Shown: positions 1-6,507 of the stretch, piece by piece | Layout: every line of letters begins with the position of its first letter | Numbering within the stretch: position 1 is the first letter of the stretch | DNA from: Nitrospiraceae bacterium UBA6898 | GTDB taxonomy: Bacteria; Nitrospirota; Thermodesulfovibrionia; Thermodesulfovibrionales; UBA6898 | Assembly: GCA_002448975.1 (NCBI GenBank) | Contig: DKBO01000149.1 | Location: forward strand, 3,066-16,514 | DNA length: 13,449 nt | Reading direction: 5' to 3' | Position numbers and translations under genes: made by a program | The notes under the pieces: generated by a model | What the model saw: the letters and a program-made list of their open reading frames with translations, nothing else | Told to the model about the DNA's origin: nothing | The model's database searches: none

Positions 1-1
1 G

Positions 2-1348
2 CACCCCTTCACCCAGATGAAGGAATGGGAAACGGAGACCCCGGTCATTATTGCAGGCGGTCGCGATTGCTTCATCAGGGATATCCGTGGGAGGTGGTAT
101 CTGGACGGTGTTTCATCACTCTGGGTAAACATCTTCGGCCATACAAAAGAAGAGATAGACGAAGCGATAAAAGCACAGATCGAAAAGATCAGCCACAGCA
201 CCCTGCTTGGCCTGAGCAATATCCCGGCGATACGATTGGCAGAGAAGCTTATCGGCCTGACAAACAGCGGGTATGGAGAAAACCAGGCAGCAGGAGGGGC
301 GGGACAGGACCGTGCCCTCAGCCGCGTCTTCTACTCAGACAACGGGTCAACAGCTGTCGAAGTAGCTCTCAAGATGGCATTCCAGTACTGGCAGCACCTC
401 GGTGAACAGAATAGGACGGCTTTTCTGTCGTTGAACCATGCCTATCACGGCGATACGCTTGGGGCGGTCAGCGTGGGCGGTATTGAGATCTTTCATAAGG
501 CATTCGGACCGCTCCTGTTCCGGACATTCAAGGCTCCTGCTCCTTATTGCTACCGGTGTGAACTCAAAAAAACATATCCGGATTGCGGTCTTGCCTGCGC
601 AGAGCAGATGGGGGAGATCCTCCGCGCACATCACCGGGAGATAGCTGCGGTGATCATCGAGCCCCTGGTACAGGCAGCAGGCGGCATGATCGTTTCGCCC
701 CCGGGATATCTGGGGCGGGTGCGCGCGCTCTGCAGGGAATGCAATGTCCTGTGCATTGCCGATGAGGTGGCAACAGGATTCGGTCGTACCGGCAGAATGT
801 TCGCCTGCCAGCACGAAGATGCAAAGCCGGATATCCTGTGTCTGTCCAAGGGTATTACCGGCGGGTATATGCCACTTGCAGCGACCCTCGCAACAGAAGA
901 GATCTACCGGGCATTTCTCGGAGATTTCAGGGAACTGAAAACTTTTTTCCATGGTCATTCGTATACGGGTAATCCTCTGGCCTGTGCAGCAGCCCTTGCC
1001 TGTCTCGAAATCTTTGAAAAGGAGGACACGATCAGGAGCCTGGGGCCGAAGATCGCTCTGATCGAGAACTGGCTTAGAGAAATGGCTGATCTGCCTCATG
1101 TCGGAAACGTCAGAAACAAAGGACTCATGGCAGGGCTGGAGCTTGTCAGAGACAAAACAACAAAAGAAGCCTATCCCTGGGAAGAGAAAATGGGATGGAA
1201 GGTGGCACACCAGGCAAGGGACAACGGCGTGATAATCCGCCCTCTTGGCAACGTGATCGTGATCATGCCACCCCTGAGCATCAGCATCGACAATCTCCGG
1301 CAGCTGCTGAGGGTCCTGAGGCATGCGATAATCTCGGCGGTATCATGA
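2..1348 (+). CDS. bioA: Adenosylmethionine-8-amino-7-oxononanoate aminotransferase (5' partial)
   Basis: PLP-dependent class III aminotransferase that makes 7,8-diaminononanoate from KAPA in biotin synthesis, in the cytoplasm. The frame is open to the window edge: codons before the first ATG (17) read HPFTQ, and HPFTQMKEW is the conserved N-terminal BioA motif, so the true start lies upstream and ATG 17 is internal. Also visible: YSDNGSTAVEVALK (cofactor phosphate region), the YHGDTLGA segment, ADEVATGFGRTG (PLP ring Asp), LSKGITGGYMPL with the Schiff-base Lys, and FFHGHSYTGNPLACAA. The Cys cluster PYCYRCELKKTYPDCGLAC is, from memory, typical of one BioA subgroup. A Gly/Ala/Gln-rich stretch after LIGLTNSG looks like a short loop insertion. 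The TGA stop overlaps the next ATG (ATGA), implying coupled translation. Whether SAM or lysine is the amino donor cannot be told from this. Confidence 0.93.
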   Translation, partial: HPFTQMKEWETETPVIIAGGRDCFIRDIRGRWYLDGVSSLWVNIFGHTKEEIDEAIKAQIEKISHSTLLGLSNIPAIRLAEKLIGLTNSGYGENQAAGGAGQDRALSRVFYSDNGSTAVEVALKMAFQYWQHLGEQNRTAFLSLNHAYHGDTLGAVSVGGIEIFHKAFGPLLFRTFKAPAPYCYRCELKKTYPDCGLACAEQMGEILRAHHREIAAVIIEPLVQAAGGMIVSPPGYLGRVRALCRECNVLCIADEVATGFGRTGRMFACQHEDAKPDILCLSKGITGGYMPLAATLATEEIYRAFLGDFRELKTFFHGHSYTGNPLACAAALACLEIFEKEDTIRSLGPKIALIENWLREMADLPHVGNVRNKGLMAGLELVRDKTTKEAYPWEEKMGWKVAHQARDNGVIIRPLGNVIVIMPPLSISIDNLRQLLRVLRHAIISAVS

Positions 1349-1797
1349 GCAGGAAATGGCTCATCACCCTCTCCCTGCTCATAATCACACCGGTCATTGT
1401 CTATTTCCTCTGGCCGTCTGACGAGAGCAGGATCAGGAAGCTCTTCAGAGATGGTGCGAAGGCGGTCGAACAGGAAGAGATCGATAAGGTCATGGCAGCG
1501 GTATCGTTCAACTACACCGACGAATATGGTCTCAACTATCTGTATATCAAGGAAGGCATGACGCGCGTCTTTCAGCGCATGGACGGGATCACGGTGGAAT
1601 TTGAGATCACCCGGCTGGAGATAAAGGATGCCGCTGCTAATGCTGAACTCGATATCAGGGTCATCGCCCGTGCAGGCAACGATACCGGGTACGCAGTGGG
1701 AGATGCTGCCCGCCCTGTGCATATGAAGTTCACCCTTGAAAAACAACGGACAACCTGGCTTGTCAGCAAGACGGAAGGCCTGCCGCTGAATTTTTAA
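1345..1797 (+). CDS. Small membrane-anchored NTF2-like protein, function unknown
   Basis: A 150-residue protein. The start is the ATG overlapping the bioA stop (ATGA), which puts a basic N-terminus (MSRKW) directly before one hydrophobic segment (about residues 6-24). A further upstream in-frame ATG inside bioA would bury this anchor, so it is rejected. After the anchor, a 120-residue domain begins with a helix (SRIRKLFRDGAKAVEQEEIDKVMAAVS), followed by alternating beta-like stretches ending in WLVSKTEGLPLNF. That order (helices, a 'this much residue turnover per domain' region, then a curved sheet with a Trp near the end) resembles the NTF2/SnoaL-like fold and is an inference. It probably faces the periplasm. 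There is no Shine-Dalgarno, which fits coupling to bioA. No catalytic motif is recognised, and a role in biotin synthesis is not implied by position alone. Confidence 0.75.
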   Translation: MSRKWLITLSLLIITPVIVYFLWPSDESRIRKLFRDGAKAVEQEEIDKVMAAVSFNYTDEYGLNYLYIKEGMTRVFQRMDGITVEFEITRLEIKDAAANAELDIRVIARAGNDTGYAVGDAARPVHMKFTLEKQRTTWLVSKTEGLPLNF

Positions 1798-2054
1798 TCA
1801 GGTGCTGCTCCTGCTCGTCGTCGGCATGTCGTTTATCTCTGCGGTCTTCCCTTACTCTTCCTGTCCACCCCGAATGGCCGAATGCGAGCATGCCTGGTGT
1901 TGGCAGTTACATCCAGTAACTCAGCCATGAACCCACACGGCAACGTATACCATCAGATGCACCTTCGCAACGAAAGGTGGCGCGCCGCTTACGCGACCTG
2001 GCTTCATCCGACATAGACGTTGTCCCGGCCGTTTCTCTTTCGGTCTGCTGACAG
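1798..2054. other. Intergenic region between convergent genes
   Basis: About 257 nt between the stop of the NTF2-like gene and the stop of the minus-strand AsmA-like gene. It holds short open stretches on both strands: a 42-codon plus-strand frame from GTG 1802 with a hydrophobic start and four Cys, and a 31-codon minus-strand frame. Neither has a convincing ribosome binding site. I see no clear terminator with a T-run and recognise no known element. Confidence 0.4.
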
Positions 2055-3134
2055 CTATTGAAACAGCTTCTTCAGTGCCGACCCGCCGAGGTCGAAAACG
2101 CTCTTGCCGATGGACCCGATCGGCATGCCAAGGGATTGTGCAAGGGAAAGGGACAATTTCTTCACTAGGCTCTGGGTGATGCTGAACTTCGGATTGTCGA
2201 GATCACCCTCAAGGGTAAAATCGAGAGTGATCTGATCATGATTGTCTTTGAGCATCTTCGTCACCCCGAGAAGCGGCATACCGAGAAAAGTTCCTCCGGA
2301 AGTCTTGAACTCCAGGCCCTTGATGGTGATCGTCCCTTCAGATTGGATCCTTTTGTTCCGGACCGTGATGCCGGCGTCAAGGGAAAGAAGTCCCCCCGTC
2401 ACCTCCACATCACCCTTTTTCTCGTAGTAGGGCCGCAGCTGGGTTATATCCAGATCCCTGATCAAGAGCTTCGCCTTCGTATCCTTCGTCTTCAGGTTTA
2501 TCGAGCCTTTCGACGTCAACTTACCCTTCCCGGCCTTGCCCGGTATCACGGCATCAACTGCATACTCCGATACCCTGCTGTCAGGCGGCACGGAAAAATT
2601 CTTCAGCTCCCCTTTGATCTCCCTCATCCTGGTAAGGGCAGGTGAAGGGGACACTTTTCTGTCAAGATAGTCGAGTGATCCCTCCTCAATCCTGAATTTC
2701 TTTATAAGGAAAGGCGCGGTATCCTTGCCTGGAGACTTCTTCCTGTTCTCTGTCTTTACCGCTGCTTTATTGCGTGCAGGCAAGAACGGGACAATCTCTC
2801 CTTTTTTGTCGACCTCAAGAAAAAGATAGGGCGAATCAAGTTCAACATTAGAGATGATATTTTCTTTTTTCAGCAGTCCTATGACGTTTGCACGGACCCC
2901 GAGGTTCTTTGTCGTAAGGATCTCTTTGCTGTCAGGTCTGACCAGTCTGATGTCCGTTGCCCTGACCTTTCCCCACCGGAGCGAGATATCCTCCACGGAA
3001 AAACCACTACCGAGGACCTGCTGCAACTGGTACTGGATGATCTTGTTCGCGTTATGAAGGAGGAGTCCTGCACCGGCACCCAGCAGGACAAGAATGAACA
3101 GGAAGCCATATTTGAGGTTCTTTCTGCGCATCAT
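2055..3134 (-). CDS. AsmA/DUF748-like envelope protein
   Basis: A 359-residue protein with a basic start (MMRRKNLK) and one membrane segment (about residues 8-27), then a long beta-rich periplasmic region. Repeating phrases such as VEDISLRWGKVRATDIRL, SNVELDSPYLFLEVDKKGEI, DLDITQLRPYYEKKGDVEVTGG and LEGDLDNPKFSITQSL are typical of AsmA/DUF748/YhdP-type inner-membrane-anchored proteins linked to lipid transport or outer-membrane homeostasis. The Lys-rich linker (about residues 120-140) and the Gly/Ser-rich C-terminus are low-complexity. The start is set at ATG 3134 (or the adjacent ATG 3131) because AAGGA lies 5 nt upstream. An ATG 10 codons earlier (3164) is possible but puts a Trp/Pro stretch before the anchor and has no good ribosome binding site. 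Divergent from the selenoprotein gene. Exact function unknown. Confidence 0.75.
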   Translation of the reverse strand: MMRRKNLKYGFLFILVLLGAGAGLLLHNANKIIQYQLQQVLGSGFSVEDISLRWGKVRATDIRLVRPDSKEILTTKNLGVRANVIGLLKKENIISNVELDSPYLFLEVDKKGEIVPFLPARNKAAVKTENRKKSPGKDTAPFLIKKFRIEEGSLDYLDRKVSPSPALTRMREIKGELKNFSVPPDSRVSEYAVDAVIPGKAGKGKLTSKGSINLKTKDTKAKLLIRDLDITQLRPYYEKKGDVEVTGGLLSLDAGITVRNKRIQSEGTITIKGLEFKTSGGTFLGMPLLGVTKMLKDNHDQITLDFTLEGDLDNPKFSITQSLVKKLSLSLAQSLGMPIGSIGKSVFDLGGSALKKLFQ

Positions 3135-3187
3135 CGATATCCTTGGCCAGGACCATTTTACCATATCATGATCTCTTGCATCTGTGC

Positions 3188-3193
3188 TATAAT
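3188..3193 (+). promoter_or_regulatory. Perfect -10 hexamer before the seleno-dsbC gene
   Basis: TATAAT ends 7 nt before ATG 3201. I see no good -35 at 16-18 nt upstream. If this hexamer is used, transcription would start at about the A of the ATG, giving a leaderless mRNA, which would explain why no Shine-Dalgarno precedes this ATG. Confidence 0.35.
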
Positions 3194-3200
3194 GTTCTTC

Positions 3201-3983
3201 ATGCGGAAGTCATGGATATACGTAATGCTGTTTTTCCTCGTGCTTGCATTCCCGGGAAAAGCCTCGCCCTTTGCAAAGAGCGATCAGGATTGCGCGACCT
3301 GTCATACCCTCAATGCCGAGCAGGCAAAAACCATTCTGAATGACCTCATCCCCAATGTAAAGGTGATCCTTGTTCAGCCGGCACCGATCACTGGGCTATG
3401 GGAGATCGGCATTGACATGGGGGGAAGAAAGGCCATCGTATATCTTGACTATGCCAAGAAAAACATCATCTCCCCTGCAACCCGCGGTGAGGTGATAAGC
3501 ATCAAGACAAGAACGAGCCTTACCCAGGAAAGCTTTCAGAAGATCAACAAGATAGACCCGTCTCAGATTCCACTGAAAGACGCCCTCCTCTTCGGGGACA
3601 AGACTGCCAAACATAAGGTCATTGTCTTCGACGACCCTGATTGACCCTACTGCGCAAAACTTCATCAGTCGATGAAGAAGGTGATCACAGAGAGAAGGGA
3701 TATAGCCTTTTATATCATTCTCTATCCCTTGCCCATGCATAAGGAGGCATACGATAAGGCAAAGACCATCCTCTGTGAGAAGTCTCTTGATCTTCTCGAC
3801 GCGGCATTTGAGAAGAAGCCGCTCCCCAAGCCGAGCTGCGACACCAAGGCGGTGGATGAGAACATCAAGCTGGCAGAAAAGTTAGGCATCTCCGGAACAC
3901 CGGCCGTCATCTTCCCGGACGGGACCCTCATCCCCGGTGCTGTGGAAGCCGACGCCATAATCCAGCAGATAGACAAGAAATAA
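3201..3983 (+). CDS. DsbC-family thiol-disulfide protein with in-frame TGA read as selenocysteine
   Basis: Read through the TGA at 3642-3644, this is a 260-residue exported protein. The signal peptide covers about residues 1-22 (MRKSW, then a hydrophobic core, PGKAS). Next come DCATCHTL (Cys31, Cys34, His35, a CxxCH), a DsbC-like N-terminal domain (VQPAPITGLWEIGIDMGGRKAIVYLDYAKKNII) and a linker. The thioredoxin-fold domain follows: HKVIVFDDPD-U-PYCAKLH, with Sec148 and Cys151 where DsbC has CxxC, a second Cys pair (Cys192, Cys213) and the cis-Pro loop LGISGTPAVIFPDGTLIPG (Pro234). The reading frame is identical on both sides of the TGA, and homology-like motifs continue at once, so a stop or a frameshift is unlikely. 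A SECIS-like hairpin follows. Expected role: periplasmic disulfide isomerase or reductase. A standard gene caller would give two fragments (ending at 3644 and starting at ATG 3672). The start at 3201 is preferred because it opens the signal peptide. Confidence 0.85.
3642..3677 (+). promoter_or_regulatory. Recoded TGA (Sec) with bacterial SECIS-like hairpin
   Basis: TGA is at 3642-3644. A perfect 7-bp stem CTTCATC/GATGAAG (3660-3666 with 3671-3677) closes the 4-nt loop AGTC, whose second base (3668) is G. The loop begins 22 nt after the TGA. From memory, bacterial SECIS elements lie in the coding region just 3' of the UGA, with the apical loop about 16-37 nt away and a G among the first two loop bases, so this one fits. 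It would recruit SelB and Sec-tRNA. Confidence 0.8.
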
Positions 3984-4025
3984 CCTCCCTTTTCCGCTTC
4001 ATTGCCGTGCCTTCGGGTATCCATA

Positions 4026-4054
4026 TTGACAAGTTTTTCAGCTGAGATTAATAT
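4026..4054 (+). promoter_or_regulatory. Sigma-70-type promoter of tRNA-Leu
   Basis: TTGACA (4026-4031), a 17-nt spacer and TAATAT (4049-4054). The expected start at about 4061 is 6 nt before the mature tRNA 5' end. It is the best promoter match in the window. Confidence 0.75.
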
Positions 4055-4066
4055 AGTAACCCTATT

Positions 4067-4153
4067 GCCGAAGTGGCGGAACTGGCAGACGCGCTAGGTT
4101 CAGGGTCTAGTGGTGGAAACGCCGTGGGGGTTCGAGTCCCCCCTTCGGCACCA
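4067..4153 (+). tRNA. tRNA-Leu, anticodon CAG
   Basis: 87 nt including an encoded CCA. The acceptor stem GCCGAAG (4067-4073) pairs with CTTCGGC (4143-4149), with discriminator A at 4150 as expected for tRNA-Leu. The anticodon loop TTCAGGG gives anticodon CAG (4101-4103), which reads CUG. A long variable arm (around TGGTGGAAACGCC) marks a class II tRNA. The T arm GGGGGTTCGAGTCCCCC is intact. Confidence 0.97.
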
Positions 4154-4213
4154 AATAACATATCTTATTAAAAGAAAACGGTATCTTGTTATTTGGTGTG
4201 CAGATGGTGCACA
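4149..4213. repeat. Inverted repeats overlapping the tRNA 3' end
   Basis: CACCAAATAACA (4149-4160), which includes the tRNA 3' terminus, has an exact 12-nt inverted copy at 4187-4198. A second small stem TGTGCA/TGCACA (4197-4202 with 4208-4213) abuts it. Neither stem is followed by a T-run, so this is not a standard terminator. It could be part of a recombination or attachment site at the tRNA, but I find no matching direct repeat of the tRNA end further on. Confidence 0.5.
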
Positions 4214-4395
4214 AAACTAGCTTCCTCTTTTTTCCTCAGTGGCATTTTATCGAAACCTCCATAGACTTTCGGCAACTGTGAAGTCCTTCCTGAAGTCCGC
4301 ACATTACCAGATTGTCCTAAGCCCATTCATTTCTTCTAGAAATCGAAAGACCCTTATAGGCACTGCATTCAGCGCAACAACACTTCCTTGGCCAG

Positions 4396-5085
4396 CTATC
4401 CGGGTACCTTGAAGATATCAAGGATAGAGAAAGAGTAGACAGCAATGGTGAGCGCACAGGCTGCCCTGAAAAGCTGTACAGGGACACCAGCTATAGGTTC
4501 GACTAAGAGCCCTCCAAATACGGCGTAGCAGACAAACCCTATTCCAGTAATTACAAGTGCTTTAATTAATCTGGCATGCCCCGTAACTTTTACCGAGTTG
4601 GCAAGACTGAAAAAGGCAAGACCACTTAGTAGTGAACCAGGAAAACCTAAAGTGCGTCGAGCGAGATGGCGGGATCCAGCTAGTGATATATGGGTAGGTT
4701 CGATAACCAAAATATACGCGGCATAGGCTATATAAACAAGAGCAGTTAGTGAGCGGTAAATATTTTTTTTATCGCTTTTGTAAGTCAAAAGGGTGACTCC
4801 AAACTGAAAAAGGAGAACAAAAGAAGTGATTAAGCATGATTCGGACAATATAAGTAATACCACGGATTCACCGGCTCCGTTTGCCTTAAGAATAAATCGC
4901 AGCCAGTCTATCAGTTCGGTGATACTGTGGACAAGCCCGAAACCGACAAGCATATAGAAGGTATTAACAAAGGCGATTGAAGATGCTCTCCTTATTCCAT
5001 GGAATACCACGAACGACATTAATAGGAAGCTTGCGCTATAAACTATAAATACGTAGAACATGGGTTCTGTCAAGAATTGATTCAT
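4396..5085 (-). CDS. Multi-pass membrane protein resembling the sensor module of a histidine kinase
   Basis: 229 residues, almost all membrane. Hydrophobic segments lie at about residues 8-30, 38-55, 72-98, 110-128, 149-165, 173-197 and 202-223, giving about seven passes. A conserved-looking phrase, GFGLVHSITELIDWL (about 48-62), resembles 7TM sensory modules that in many anaerobes precede PAS or histidine-kinase domains. Here the protein stops (DIFKVPG) just after the last helix with no cytoplasmic output domain, so it is either a stand-alone module or a truncated sensor gene. The start is supported by AGGAG about 10 nt upstream of the ATG. Base composition is clearly more AT-rich than flanking housekeeping genes, and it sits in the insert next to tRNA-Leu, suggesting acquisition. 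Function unknown. Confidence 0.7.
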   Translation of the reverse strand: MNQFLTEPMFYVFIVYSASFLLMSFVVFHGIRRASSIAFVNTFYMLVGFGLVHSITELIDWLRFILKANGAGESVVLLILSESCLITSFVLLFQFGVTLLTYKSDKKNIYRSLTALVYIAYAAYILVIEPTHISLAGSRHLARRTLGFPGSLLSGLAFFSLANSVKVTGHARLIKALVITGIGFVCYAVFGGLLVEPIAGVPVQLFRAACALTIAVYSFSILDIFKVPG

Positions 5086-5610
5086 CCAAACGTTCTCCTC
5101 TTAAGAGACGTAGGCTCTAAACAGTTTATGACTGCATTAGGTATCGTATCCAGATATTTGAGCAATGACTTCATTAACATGTTGATGGCCAAAGTCCCAT
5201 CTCCTGCATATTATTACTTATCCTTTTTTGTGGCACAAGTCTAAAGTATGAATGGCGGTTGTGAGGTATTATTTTGATAATTGTGACCGCCGAAAGTGCG
5301 TAGAAATATTATTAAGTCGGTGGACGAGAGAAAACTGCTATGCATACTTCAGGGTGAATGTTACAATGGTTGCCATGGAGAGCCAGAAGGCAACAGTCCT
5401 TCCTGTTATCAACGCCCTGACGATATGCTCCAATGGTGATGAGTACAACCAGAAATAAACGATAAATAGAGTATGATCACTAATCGGCCCTTGTGAATAC
5501 CGTCCGGGGCTGGCAAGCGTGGTGCGAGCTATTCTGTTTGGATGTATAAGGTACTACGGAAGCCGTCTGAATTTCGATTGACAAGAGGTCTCTCCTCTTG
5601 GATAAAAAAT
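5086..5610. other. 525-nt AT-rich stretch without a convincing gene
   Basis: It contains a 10-nt perfect palindrome CTCTTAAGAG (5098-5107) that overlaps the ribosome binding site of the minus-strand membrane gene, a doubtful 68-codon plus-strand frame (5252-5458), and a hairpin at 5582-5600. In that frame, SRWTRENCYAYFR loosely recalls a C-terminal motif of some DDE transposases (RW-QEN-F-Y-R, from memory), so it may be transposase debris. It has no ribosome binding site, and I do not call it a gene. Confidence 0.4.
5582..5600 (-). terminator. Hairpin downstream of the secreted-protein gene
   Basis: CAAGAGG-TCTCT-CCTCTTG, a 7-bp perfect stem with a 5-nt loop, lies 10 nt past the stop of the minus-strand gene at 5611. 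On the minus strand the T-run (TTTTTT) precedes rather than follows the stem, so it is not a textbook rho-independent terminator. It may protect the mRNA 3' end. Confidence 0.35.
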
Positions 5611-6159
5611 CTATTTAACCTTGTATTGCTTTAGCTCAAAAAGTTCCCCCTTGGAACTGCTTTTTATTATATTTTTAACCTCAGGTGCATACCAATAGTC
5701 ACCTGACTTCAAAGTATGGCCAAATTTCTTGCCGACTATGGTAAAGGTAATTTTAAATGCCCAAAAAGTTCCAGCGGGGACAGTAATTTGTTCGTATGAT
5801 TCCACTGCATATTTCGCAATTCTAGCGGGCTCTTTCTTCGTAAGGGTATCTTCAACTTCGAACTCATAATCCCACCATTTGCCCACTGTTAGAGGGAATT
5901 TAGTAATAGGTCCGGGGTACCCACCAATCTTATCTTTTATAGTGACAAGATTGAAATCTTTGACCACTTGTGTGCCGCCCTTTTCAAATATATACCGGTT
6001 TTCTTCTTCTCTGACAAATGTAAGCTTTACCTCTTTCTCATCACCAGCATATACCCAGTAATCTCCTTCAGAATAAATTGGTCTTTCCACTATCGGATTC
6101 GCAGCATAGCTAATATCAAACATAAATAGCGCCATCAATAAAAATAAGACTTTACTCAT
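5611..6159 (-). CDS. Secreted protein of unknown function
   Basis: 182 residues. A typical signal peptide (MSKVLFLLMALFMFDISYA, cleavage after AYA-like SYA at about residue 19) is followed by a soluble beta-rich domain: EGDYWVYAGDEKEVKLTF, FPLTVGKWWDYEFEV, YEQITVPAGTFWAFKI, SGDYWYAPEVKNIIKS. The phrases 'VGKWWDYE', 'VPAGTF-AFKI' and 'YWYAPEVK' recur, from memory, in uncharacterised exported proteins of environmental proteobacteria and Nitrospirota, so it looks like a member of a real family. The ATG is set by an excellent ribosome binding site (AGGAGGG, 4 nt spacing). No Cys remains after cleavage. Low GC like its neighbour; single-gene transcription unit in the tRNA-adjacent insert. Likely periplasmic, role unknown. 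Confidence 0.8.
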   Translation of the reverse strand: MSKVLFLLMALFMFDISYAANPIVERPIYSEGDYWVYAGDEKEVKLTFVREEENRYIFEKGGTQVVKDFNLVTIKDKIGGYPGPITKFPLTVGKWWDYEFEVEDTLTKKEPARIAKYAVESYEQITVPAGTFWAFKITFTIVGKKFGHTLKSGDYWYAPEVKNIIKSSSKGELFELKQYKVK

Positions 6160-6507
6160 TTTACCCTCCTCTCGTCAGGCATGAACAGATGTTCTTACCT
6201 CTTCCGTTTCCAATAAAAACCAACTCTAACAAGCCTTTTGCACAAATTATATCACAGGTGCGGATTTCAAGGAGAATTGTGTAATAGTTTCTTTTTCTGA
6301 CACCTATTGAATGGTAGGTGTACTCGTTAATCGGAGAGGCATAGATCTACGCATCATTTTGGAAGCGTACGGCAAGGTATCCGACGGTTCTTCATGCAGT
6401 TGGGATGACCTGACGAAAAATCCGGACGTCCTGAAAAAACTTCAACCGCGGTGACAATGCGTGCCGGAACTTTGGCGTGATATGAAATGGCGGCATTCTG
6501 CTAACCC
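6160..6507. other. 348-nt stretch with a hairpin and a small unsupported ORF
   Basis: A 7-bp stem ACACCTA/TAGGTGT (6300-6306 with 6315-6321) encloses the ATG (6311) of a 47-codon plus-strand frame ending at 6454. That frame reads MVGVLVNRRGIDLRIILEAY and ends WDDLTKNPDVLKKLQPR. The composition looks protein-like, but a stop codon lies directly before the ATG and there is no ribosome binding site. It may be a remnant. Base composition returns to the core level at about 6330, so the insert's right edge may lie here. Confidence 0.35.

Noticed and set aside
347..1324. Long minus-strand open frame opposite bioA
   Set aside because: It is a shadow of bioA codon usage; the plus strand carries unmistakable BioA motifs. 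Similar shadows opposite murA, prfA, yqhQ and nadB were dropped.
1802..1930. 42-codon Cys-containing ORF from GTG 1802
   Set aside because: It has no ribosome binding site and no recognisable family. The hydrophobic start may be chance Leu/Val codons.
3672..3983. Separate 103-residue thioredoxin-like gene starting at ATG 3672
   Set aside because: It lacks the first half of the thioredoxin fold and the active site. The same frame continues upstream through the TGA, and the ATG lies inside the SECIS-like stem with no ribosome binding site.
4189..4245. 18-codon minus-strand ORF with GGAGG 10 nt before its ATG
   Set aside because: Too short, ends in the inverted repeat by the tRNA, and matches nothing recognisable. 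It could be the start of a gene cut at the insert boundary, but that cannot be shown.
6300..6321. 7-bp hairpin as a terminator
   Set aside because: No T-run follows it on either strand and no gene ends next to it.
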